Part shown: positions 58,185 to 64,000 of the stretch, one piece after another | How positions within the stretch are numbered: position 1 is the stretch's first letter | Layout: each line of letters opens with the position of its first letter | Assembly (NCBI GenBank): GCA_035570055.1 | Contig: DATMLM010000063.1 | Location: 1-64,000 of the forward strand | Length of the DNA: 64,000 bases | Direction: 5' to 3' | Source: DASRDS01 sp035570055 | GTDB lineage: Bacteria; Gemmatimonadota; Gemmatimonadetes; Gemmatimonadales; Gemmatimonadaceae | The notes under the pieces: model-generated | Told to the model about the DNA's origin: nothing | What the model saw: the letters and a program-made list of their open reading frames with translations, nothing else | Database searches by the model: none | Program-made: the position numbers and the translations under genes

Positions 58185-58895
58185 CTAGGTCGCATCACTC
58201 GCCGGGAGCAAGCGATCATACTCCTTCTTGACTACCGCATAGCACTCGCAGGTTCGGCGCTCGAGCCCTTGACGGTCCAGCACCCTGATCCGGCCGCGCG
58301 CATACTGAATGAGTCCGGCCGACTGCAACTTGAGTGCGCCCTCTGTTACTCCCTCGCGGCGCACGCCCAGCATATTGGCGATCAGTTCCTGCGTCATCAC
58401 GAGTTCGTTCGTCTGCAATCGATCCAGGCTCAGCAGAAGCCACCGGCACAGTTGCTGGTCGAGTGAATGGTGGCGATTGCAGACGGCGGTTTGCGCCATT
58501 TGCGTGATGAGCGCCTGCGTGTAGCGCAGCAGCAAGTGCAGCACCGGCGCGCGATTGAACTCGTCTTTGATCGCTTGTGCGGTCAAGCGATAACCCTGTC
58601 CGGCGCTCTGCACGACCGCGCGGCTCGTCGTCGACTCGCCGCCCATGAACAGGGAGATGCCGACGATCCCTTCGTTGCCGACGACGGCGATCTCCGCCGA
58701 TGACCCATTCTCCATCACATAGAGGAGCGAGACGATCGCGGTCGTGGGAAAGTAGACGTGGCTCAGGGCAGTCCCCGACTCGTACAGCGGAAGCCCGAGC
58801 GGCAGCGCGACCTCCTCCAGCTGTGACTGCCAGCGCCTCCACTCAGCCGGTGGGAGCGCGGCGAGCAGATGATTCTGCCGTGGGTCGGGAGACAT
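58185..58895 (-). CDS. Crp/Fnr-family transcriptional regulator
   Basis: 236 residues. N-terminal cyclic-nucleotide-type beta-roll about 15-130 (LPLYESGTALSHVYFPTTAIVSLL, EIAVVGNEGIVGI). Long dimer helix with HHSLDQQLCRWLLLSLDRL. C-terminal helix-turn-helix with MTQELIANMLGVRREGVTEGA. It lacks the N-terminal cysteine cluster of oxygen-sensing Fnr. The subgroup with EGxVGxSLxMG is common in soil bacteria with unknown ligands. A TATTCT hexamer (58905-58910) lies 9 bases upstream. It is divergent from the cytochrome c/cytochrome-porin operon, so it may regulate it. Confidence 0.86.
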   Translation of the reverse strand: MSPDPRQNHLLAALPPAEWRRWQSQLEEVALPLGLPLYESGTALSHVYFPTTAIVSLLYVMENGSSAEIAVVGNEGIVGISLFMGGESTTSRAVVQSAGQGYRLTAQAIKDEFNRAPVLHLLLRYTQALITQMAQTAVCNRHHSLDQQLCRWLLLSLDRLQTNELVMTQELIANMLGVRREGVTEGALKLQSAGLIQYARGRIRVLDRQGLERRTCECYAVVKKEYDRLLPASDAT

Positions 58896-58989
58896 GGGGC
58901 TTTAAGAATAGGATGCTGCGTTGCCTGCCGCACAGACGACCGGTGCGGGACGCCGTACGTTGGAATGTCCAGCGAAATCGGAGGTCGGT
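58896..58989. promoter_or_regulatory. Divergent promoter region of the Crp-family gene and the cytochrome operon
   Basis: Minus strand: TATTCT at 58905-58910, 9 bases before the regulator ATG. Plus strand: TACGTT at 58956-58961 could be the -10 of the cytochrome operon, giving a leader of about 20 bases that contains GGAGG at 58980-58984, 5 bases before ATG 58990. No recognised Crp or Fnr operator is seen. Confidence 0.4.
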
Positions 58990-59358
58990 ATGCGGTACGT
59001 GCTCTGTGTTGTAGGAGTCGCGGTCGCGGCGCTCGTCCCGCGCGCATCGGCGGCGCAGGAACCGGACACCGCCGTCGCGACGTCGGCCGCGATCACGGCG
59101 GGACGCGCGGTCTACCATGGCGCCGGCACGTGTGCCACCTGCCATGGCGCGAACCTCGAGGGCGCCGTCGGCCCGGCACTCACGGCGCATAGTTGGAAAG
59201 ACGCCAAGGGCGGCTCATACGCCGCCATCCTCGACGTCGTCACGAAGGGCGTCCATGGGACAGCCATGCCCCCCCGCGCGGGCGGCATCAGTGATGCGGA
59301 GGCACGGCAGGTTGCGGCGTACGTGTGGGCGGTGAGTCAGAGCAAGACGAAGCCGTGA
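58990..59358 (+). CDS. Small periplasmic monoheme cytochrome c
   Basis: 122 residues. Signal peptide 1-22 or so (YVLCVVGVAVAALVPRASAAQ). One class I cytochrome c domain with CATCH at 48-52 and the Met ligand in GTAMPPRAGGISD. A strong GGAGG ribosome-binding site precedes the ATG. The stop overlaps the GTG of the cytochrome-porin gene (GTGA), so the two are translationally coupled and may be electron-transfer partners. Confidence 0.9.
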   Translation: MRYVLCVVGVAVAALVPRASAAQEPDTAVATSAAITAGRAVYHGAGTCATCHGANLEGAVGPALTAHSWKDAKGGSYAAILDVVTKGVHGTAMPPRAGGISDAEARQVAAYVWAVSQSKTKP

Positions 59359-60740
59359 CGGCGCGCCTCTGGGCATTTGCCCTGATAAGCTGTGCGGTCC
59401 GGTATATCTCGTCGACACACACCGTCATGCCGGCGGGGATGCACGAGGTCGTGATCAAGGCACTTGCCGGGAACACCGTGCCCAGCTTCTCGCGGCAGAC
59501 CGGACTCGCCTGCAGCGCCTGCCACTACCAGTTCCCTCAGCTCACCCCATTCGGGCGACTGTTCAAGCTGAACGGCTACACGACGGCCGGTCTCAAAATG
59601 ATCACGGAGCCGAACAAAGCACAGGGCTCATCGCTGTCCTTGTTGCCGATCCCACCGCTGTCGGCGACGCTAATGACGTCGGTCACGCATCTGGGCAGAG
59701 CGCTGCCCGGCGCGCAGAACAACAACGCCGCATTCCCGCAGCAGCTCAGTGGGTTCCTCGCCGGCGCCGTAACGCCGCACATCGGGGCATTGATCCAGGC
59801 GACCTACACCGGATCATCGGGAACGTTCGGGATCGACAACTCCGACATTCGCTTCGCCGGTCGCACGCGGCTCCCATCCGGCGACTTGATCTACGGCGTG
59901 TCGGTGAACAACAATCCGACCGTGCAGGACGTCTGGAACACGACGCCGGCGTGGGGCTTCCCGTTCCTCGGGTCCGAGGTCACGCCCTCGCCGATCGCCC
60001 AGTCAGTGATCGATGGCCAGCTCGCGCAGGGCTCCGTTGGCATCGGCGCCTACGCCCTCTGGAACGGCCTGCTCTACGTCGAAGCAGCCGGGTACCGCTC
60101 GGCGCCGCAGGGCGCTCTGCAAGTCGACACCACCGCGGCCAACGCGATCCATGGGATCACGCCGTACTGGCGCGTCGCGTTGCAGCACCAGTTCGGCGCG
60201 GTCTACGCGATGCTCGGCACATACGGGCTGAGCGCGCACGTCTATCCGACGGGCATCACGGGACCAACGGACGCGTTCACGGACGTCGCCGGCGATGCGC
60301 AGATCGAGTACCCGATCCGCCAGACCGGCGTCCTCATACTCCGATCGACCGTGATTCACGAGCAGCAATCGCTGCCGGCGCTGTTCTCCGCCACCACACC
60401 GTTGGCGGCCAATCTGCACAACAGTCTCACCACGGTGCGCATCAACGTGACGGCGCAGCCGAACGCGCTCATCGGCACGACCATCGGGTATTTCGCGACG
60501 ACGGGAACGCGCGACACGCTGGCGTATACACCGGCCAGCGTCACGGGGAGTCGGTCCGGCCGGCCGGACAACAGCGGGCTCACCCAGGAATTCGATTTCA
60601 ATCCGTGGCAGAACACCCGCCTCGGAATTCAGGGAATCGAGTTCACGCGATTCAACGGCTCGACGCGATCGTACGATGGGAGCCGACGCAACGCGTGGGA
60701 CAACAACACCCTGTATCTGTTTGCCTGGATCGCGATGTAA
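59355..60740 (+). CDS. Fused monoheme cytochrome-porin, Cyc2-like outer-membrane cytochrome
   Basis: 461 residues from GTG 59355. A hydrophobic N-terminus (about 4-15) could export it. Then a single heme site: TVPSFSRQTGLACSACH at 41-57, closely following the AxPxFARQTGxxCxxCH block I recall from Cyc2 iron oxidases. QLTPFGRLFKLNGYT comes next. The remaining ~380 residues alternate short beta strands and turns, with many N, T, G and aromatics, as in a large outer-membrane barrel. The end is NNTLYLFAWIAM. Cyc2 proteins of this size and layout take electrons from Fe(II) at the cell surface. Function here is inferred. Coupled to cytochrome c upstream and a VIT transporter 21 bases downstream. Confidence 0.72.
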   Translation: MTARLWAFALISCAVRYISSTHTVMPAGMHEVVIKALAGNTVPSFSRQTGLACSACHYQFPQLTPFGRLFKLNGYTTAGLKMITEPNKAQGSSLSLLPIPPLSATLMTSVTHLGRALPGAQNNNAAFPQQLSGFLAGAVTPHIGALIQATYTGSSGTFGIDNSDIRFAGRTRLPSGDLIYGVSVNNNPTVQDVWNTTPAWGFPFLGSEVTPSPIAQSVIDGQLAQGSVGIGAYALWNGLLYVEAAGYRSAPQGALQVDTTAANAIHGITPYWRVALQHQFGAVYAMLGTYGLSAHVYPTGITGPTDAFTDVAGDAQIEYPIRQTGVLILRSTVIHEQQSLPALFSATTPLAANLHNSLTTVRINVTAQPNALIGTTIGYFATTGTRDTLAYTPASVTGSRSGRPDNSGLTQEFDFNPWQNTRLGIQGIEFTRFNGSTRSYDGSRRNAWDNNTLYLFAWIAM

Positions 60741-60761
60741 CGTCGACGCCGAGGCTCGCGC

Positions 60762-61460
60762 GTGCCACCACGTCACAAAGAACGACACCACACGGGAGAG
60801 ATGGGGTGGCTGCGGGCGGCCGTATTGGGAGCGAACGATGGCATCCTCTCGACGGCGAGTCTGGTGCTGGGTGTCGCCGCCGCGCATGGGACTCGCGGCA
60901 ACGTATTGGTCGCGGGGGTCGCGGGCCTGGTCGCGGGAGCTATGTCAATGGCTGCCGGTGAGTACGTGTCGGTGCACTCACAAGCAGATACCGAGCGCGC
61001 CGACCTCGATCGTGAGCGTGCGGAGCTCAGAGCCGACGATGTGGGCGAGCACAAGGAACTGACAGCGATCTACGTGAGTCGTGGCCTCGATCCCTCGCTC
61101 GCGAAACAGGTCGCTGACCAACTCATGGCCCGTGATGCCTTAGGCGCACATTCCCGCGACGAACTGGGGATCTCCGAGACCGTCAGATCTCGTCCAATTC
61201 AGGCCGCGCTTGCGTCGGCCGGCAGCTTTGCCGTTGGAGCGGCAATGCCCCTCGTCACCACTACGCTCGCTCCAATGACCAGTTTATCGATCTTCGTGTC
61301 CGGAACATCACTGTTTTTCCTCGCGCTATTGGGCGCACTGGCGGCGCGCGCGGGCGGGGCGGGGGTGGTGTCAGGCGCGATACGCGTGGCGTTCTGGGGT
61401 GCACTGGCCATGGGTGTCACCGCGGGCGTCGGAGCCATATTCGGAACAGTCGTTCGGTAG
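60762..61460 (+). CDS. VIT1/CCC1-family Fe2+/Mn2+ transporter
   Basis: 232 residues from GTG 60762. Family opening LRAAVLGANDGILSTASLVLG and AGAMSMAAGEYVSVHSQAD are diagnostic. The central charged ERADLDRERAEL region corresponds to the metal-binding domain of VIT proteins. Five membrane helices are predicted. Members export or sequester cytosolic Fe2+ or Mn2+. A GAGG sequence lies about 8 bases before the start. It is the third gene of the cytochrome operon, linking that operon to iron or manganese. Confidence 0.88.
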   Translation: MPPRHKERHHTGEMGWLRAAVLGANDGILSTASLVLGVAAAHGTRGNVLVAGVAGLVAGAMSMAAGEYVSVHSQADTERADLDRERAELRADDVGEHKELTAIYVSRGLDPSLAKQVADQLMARDALGAHSRDELGISETVRSRPIQAALASAGSFAVGAAMPLVTTTLAPMTSLSIFVSGTSLFFLALLGALAARAGGAGVVSGAIRVAFWGALAMGVTAGVGAIFGTVVR

Positions 61461-61485
61461 ATCCGAGTCGGATCAGGTCGACCTG
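61461..61485. repeat. Paired palindromes between converging genes
   Basis: Two adjacent symmetric elements occupy the convergence of the VIT gene and the reductase gene: ATCCGA-G-TCGGAT (61461-61473) and the perfect palindrome CAGGTCGACCTG (61474-61485), which includes the reductase stop region. They could be a weak terminator or protein-binding site. No T-run follows. Confidence 0.3.
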
Positions 61486-62420
61486 GCCTGAATCGCATCC
61501 CAGAGCGTGTCGAGAGTGGGGGTTGGACGCGCGGCAGCGTCCACCAATATCCCGACCTCCCGAGCGAGGGTGGCCATCTCGACCCGCGCCGCCCTGGCGT
61601 GACCCCCGAACGCGAGCTCGGCCAACGGACGCGACAGGTATCGCTGCCAGTACCAAACCGCGAACCGCTCGGGCACCCACTCGAATATGGCGCGGAGGGC
61701 GATCGGTGGCGTTCCGCTCCGTGTGGCGGCGAGTGCTCGAAATCCCTCGCGCACGCCCTGGACGAGCCGTGCAACGGCACACCGGTCCGCGGCGAGCGTT
61801 CGGGTATCGCTGTTCGACAGATAGAGCGCTCCAACCACCGCGGTGACAAAGACTGCGTGCACGTTGAGCCAGCGGTCCATGTGACGTTCGATGGTCGTGG
61901 GGAACCCCGCGCTCTGCAGCACTCGCCGCAGCATACGGATCCGCGGCGTACGCCGGCCGCTCGGCTCGCCGATCGTCGTCGCCTGCTGTGGGATGAGTAC
62001 GTATCGCACCGCCGCATCCAGTCGCTCACCGCCGGCGCCGGGAAACCCGAGGACGACCCGTTCCGCGCCGACGGCATCGAGCAGCGCCCGCGAGCCACCG
62101 GCGTGATTGTGCATGAAGAGCACGATGGGGATCCCGCGCGCCGCCGCGATCACCGGCAGGACGTCGTCGACCTGATCGCGCCGGACGGCGATCAGAGCCA
62201 GGTCGTAGATGCTGTCCGGCTCGAGCGAGGTGGCCAGGCGGACTCGCTCGCGCGTGCGTCGCCCCGTCAGCGCCTCCTCGAGCACGACGCCCGAAACTCG
62301 CAGCGCCTCGAGCCGCGCGCCACGCGCGAGTAGTGTGACCTCGTGTCCCGTCTCGTTCAGCCGCGCCGCGTACAGCGAGCCCTGGACGCCGGCGCCGTAG
62401 ACGAGGATTCGGATTTTCAG
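61473..62420 (-). CDS. Ketopantoate reductase-like NAD(P)-binding protein, predicted CTG start
   Basis: 315 residues from CTG 62420. The first conventional start (GTG 62285) would remove the whole nucleotide-binding strand-loop-helix KIRILVYGAGVQGSLYAARL and ETGHEVTLLARGARLEALR, which is plainly ApbA/PanE-like. CTG overlaps the ketosynthase TGA as CTGA. The C-terminal helical domain keeps MDRWLNVHAVFVTAV, but the catalytic Lys of true PanE is not obvious, so the substrate may not be ketopantoate. It probably belongs with the ketosynthase and SRPBCC genes upstream. Confidence 0.77.
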   Translation of the reverse strand: MKIRILVYGAGVQGSLYAARLNETGHEVTLLARGARLEALRVSGVVLEEALTGRRTRERVRLATSLEPDSIYDLALIAVRRDQVDDVLPVIAAARGIPIVLFMHNHAGGSRALLDAVGAERVVLGFPGAGGERLDAAVRYVLIPQQATTIGEPSGRRTPRIRMLRRVLQSAGFPTTIERHMDRWLNVHAVFVTAVVGALYLSNSDTRTLAADRCAVARLVQGVREGFRALAATRSGTPPIALRAIFEWVPERFAVWYWQRYLSRPLAELAFGGHARAARVEMATLAREVGILVDAAARPTPTLDTLWDAIQARST

Positions 62421-63661
62421 TCCACGCGTTTGAACACGAGCGACGCGTTGATTCCGCCGAAGCCGAACGAATTGGACAGGACGTACTCGACGCGCTGATC
62501 TCTCCCGACCGACGGGATATAGTCGAGATCACACTCGCTGTCCGGCTCTTCGAGATTGATCGTCGGCGGCAGCCACTCGCGCTGCAAGCTCAGCGAGCAG
62601 ATCGCGGCCTCGATCGCGCCCGAAGCCCCGAGCGCGTGCCCGTAGTAGCCCTTGGTCCCACTGACCGGGACTTTGTACGCCCCCTCGCCGAACACTTGCT
62701 TGATGGCCGACGTCTCGGTCGGATCATTGAGCGGCGTCGAGCTGCCATGCGCATTCACGTAGCCGACCTCGCCGGGCTCCAGCTCCGCATCGCGGAGCGC
62801 GAGCCGGATCGACCGTGCCGCTTGCGTCCCACTGGGCAGCGGCGCGGTCATATGATACGCGTCGTTCGTCGTCCCGTACCCGACGACCTCCGCGTACATG
62901 GGCGCTCCCCGCGCGACGGCCCGCGTGCGCTCCTCGAGCACGAGGACGACCGCGGCTTCCCCCATCACGAAGCCGTCTCGATCCTTGTCGAAGGGACGCG
63001 ACGCGTGTCCGGGATCATCGTTCCGCGTCGACATCGCCCGAATCAACGCGAACGCGCCGAAACAGAGCGGAGCCAACGGGGTCTCCGACGCGCCACAGAG
63101 CATGACGTCGGCATAGCCGTCGCGAATCAACCGGTAGGCGTCGCCAATCGCCATGGTGCCGGACGCACAACTCATCGCGTTCGTCGAGTTCGGTCCAGAA
63201 ATCCCGAACTCGATCGCGATGTTGCAGCTCGATGCACCGCCGTAGACGGCCAATGCCACGATCGGATCGACGGCGCGGAGGCCGCCAGCCAAAAACCGGG
63301 CGGATTGCTCCTCGGCGAAGGCGACACCACCGAGCGCCGATCCCATGTTCGCGCCGATGCGGTCGCGATCTTCACGCGAGAGATCGAGGGCAGCATCCTC
63401 CAGCGCCATCCGCGCCGCGACGACCGAGAACTGCCCAAACCGGTCGAGCCGCTTGGCGCGCTTGGCCTCGATATGATCGCTGGCGACGAAGTCGCAGACC
63501 TCGGCGGCCACCTGGCTGCGGAACTGGGACGCGTCGAACCGCGTGACGGGACCGACCGCCGATTGCTCCCGGCGGAGTCCTTGCCACAGCCCGTCCCGCG
63601 TCAATCCGATTGGCGTGATCGCGCCGATCCCCGTCACGACGACCCGGCGTCGAAGCGTCAT
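62417..63661 (-). CDS. Beta-ketoacyl-ACP synthase II-type ketosynthase
   Basis: 414 residues. Thiolase-fold ketosynthase with active-site Cys in NAMSCASGTMAIG and His residues in YVNAHGSSTPLND and GTKGYYGHALGASG. VVVTGIGAITPIG opens the chain. Housekeeping FabF is possible, but neighbours on both sides (an SRPBCC aromatase/cyclase-like protein upstream, a reductase downstream) and the absence of other fab genes hint at a type II polyketide or specialised fatty-acid cluster. Coupled by ATGA and CTGA to its neighbours. Confidence 0.86.
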   Translation of the reverse strand: MTLRRRVVVTGIGAITPIGLTRDGLWQGLRREQSAVGPVTRFDASQFRSQVAAEVCDFVASDHIEAKRAKRLDRFGQFSVVAARMALEDAALDLSREDRDRIGANMGSALGGVAFAEEQSARFLAGGLRAVDPIVALAVYGGASSCNIAIEFGISGPNSTNAMSCASGTMAIGDAYRLIRDGYADVMLCGASETPLAPLCFGAFALIRAMSTRNDDPGHASRPFDKDRDGFVMGEAAVVLVLEERTRAVARGAPMYAEVVGYGTTNDAYHMTAPLPSGTQAARSIRLALRDAELEPGEVGYVNAHGSSTPLNDPTETSAIKQVFGEGAYKVPVSGTKGYYGHALGASGAIEAAICSLSLQREWLPPTINLEEPDSECDLDYIPSVGRDQRVEYVLSNSFGFGGINASLVFKRVD

Positions 63662-64000
63662 ACGCGTTCTCCCGTCCCTCGTTCAGCCACACTGGCCAGT
63701 CCGGCGAGGGTGCGCGACGCTATGCCATGCACGAAGACCGGCCCGATGACACCCCGCGCGGCCAGCCCAGAGATGAGCGGCCACTGTGGCCCGTCCCACT
63801 CATGGACAATGCGCACGTGCGTTCCATCGCGCTGGGGCTCGAAAGACCAGAGCACATCCATACCGGTCGTTATTCCCTCGATGTGGCGATAGCGAATTGC
63901 GACGTCTCTTTCGGCATTCATCTCGGACACCCACCGCGTTGGCCAGTTCGCGGGACCAAACGGGCGGTTGGCCGACATCTCCACGATGCCGGTCGTCCGG
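63658..64000 (-). CDS. SRPBCC (polyketide cyclase/dehydrase-like) protein, N-terminus beyond window
   Basis: The frame is open to the right edge (last complete codon at 63999-63997), so the start is not seen; GTG 63984 or ATG 63978 would be internal. Visible C-terminal ~113 residues: EMSANRPFGPANWPTRW, MDVLWSFEPQRDGTHVRIVHEW, then PVFVHGIASRTLAGLASVAER. These strands and the long C-terminal helix match the START-like SRPBCC fold that binds hydrophobic ligands or cyclises polyketides. It overlaps the ketosynthase start by ATGA. Confidence 0.72.
   Translation of the reverse strand, partial: RTTGIVEMSANRPFGPANWPTRWVSEMNAERDVAIRYRHIEGITTGMDVLWSFEPQRDGTHVRIVHEWDGPQWPLISGLAARGVIGPVFVHGIASRTLAGLASVAERGTGERV

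Noticed and set aside
58085..58989. Crp or Fnr operator boxes around the Crp-family gene
   Set aside because: I looked for TGTGA-N6-TCACA and TTGAT-N4-ATCAA in both intergenic regions and saw no acceptable match.
62636..63892. 418-residue plus-strand open frame
   Set aside because: Antisense to the ketosynthase, whose catalytic residues are intact. No domain in the plus-strand product.
1..64000. tRNA or rRNA genes, CRISPR arrays, insertion sequences or prophage
   Set aside because: No cloverleaf-like sequence, evenly spaced repeats, transposase/integrase frames or phage structural genes were recognised by eye. A tRNA scan would settle the first point.

Overview
The window is a high-GC, gene-dense bacterial chromosome segment from a Gram-negative, diderm, menaquinone-using organism. 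The diderm envelope is shown by TamA/BamA-like and TamB proteins, an MsbA-type flippase, an LpxL-type acyltransferase and a monoheme cytochrome-porin. Menaquinone use is suggested by a PDWY rather than PEWY motif in cytochrome b. The protein style and gene neighbourhoods are most like Gemmatimonadota. That assignment is an inference from memory, not a search. I see no rRNA, tRNA, CRISPR array, prophage or insertion sequence, and no gene-free stretch longer than about 190 bases.

Layout. 1-731 (-): lipoprotein solute-binding protein, cut by the left edge. 784-11758 (+): response regulator with a degenerate GGDEF domain, TamA-like barrel, TamB, lipid kinase, NtrC-type regulator lacking GAFTGA, small zinc ribbon, NlpC/P60 hydrolase. 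11759-16755: DUF6941 gene, then HAD phosphatase, CYTH protein, unknown protein, AcpS and a diheme-cytochrome/FTR1 iron permease. 16643-28421 (-): a tightly coupled run of 16 genes, ruvB-queA-tgt-yajC-def-fmt-tenI-thiS-thiG-rsmB-PASTA-rpe-tlpA-(37 aa)-tsaD-lgt. 28449-29480 (-): an AT-richer island with a MazF-type toxin, a ribbon-helix-helix antitoxin and an unknown protein. 29542-36045 (-): PorX-like response regulator/PglZ, MsbA-like exporter, two glycosyltransferases, LpxL-like acyltransferase. 36085-39308: unknown gene, group II decarboxylase, dead M48 peptidase. 39498-44120 (+): DnaB-like ATPase, yebC, ruvC, ruvA, aminotransferase, lone ABC permease. 44104-49166: tyrS, an unknown gene with a DsbA-VKOR pair, an unknown gene, acs. 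49323-56112 (+): STAS protein, ccmABCD, cobA-hemD fusion, hemC, hemB, aldo/keto reductase. 56124-61460: cytochrome b/c and Rieske proteins, Crp-family regulator, then small cytochrome c, Cyc2-like cytochrome-porin and VIT/CCC1 metal transporter. 61473-64000 (-): reductase, ketosynthase and SRPBCC protein, the last cut by the right edge.

How the parts work together. CcmABCD and the HemB/C/D enzymes supply heme and its export for c-type cytochrome maturation. The window is rich in such cytochromes: the FTR1 fusion, cytochrome b/c, the small cytochrome c and the cytochrome-porin. The strongest candidate for an undescribed system is 58990-61460, a coupled periplasmic cytochrome c, Cyc2-like outer-membrane cytochrome and iron/manganese transporter, next to a Crp-type regulator and a bc-type complex. 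This looks like a possible Fe(II)-oxidation or outer-surface electron-uptake module.

Two expression themes recur. Many operon-first genes have a TANNNT hexamer 6-8 bases before the start codon and no Shine-Dalgarno site, which suggests leaderless transcripts. Inside operons, four-base ATGA/GTGA overlaps dominate, and in at least two cases (queA and the reductase at 61473-62420) the overlap is CTGA, which implies CTG start codons.
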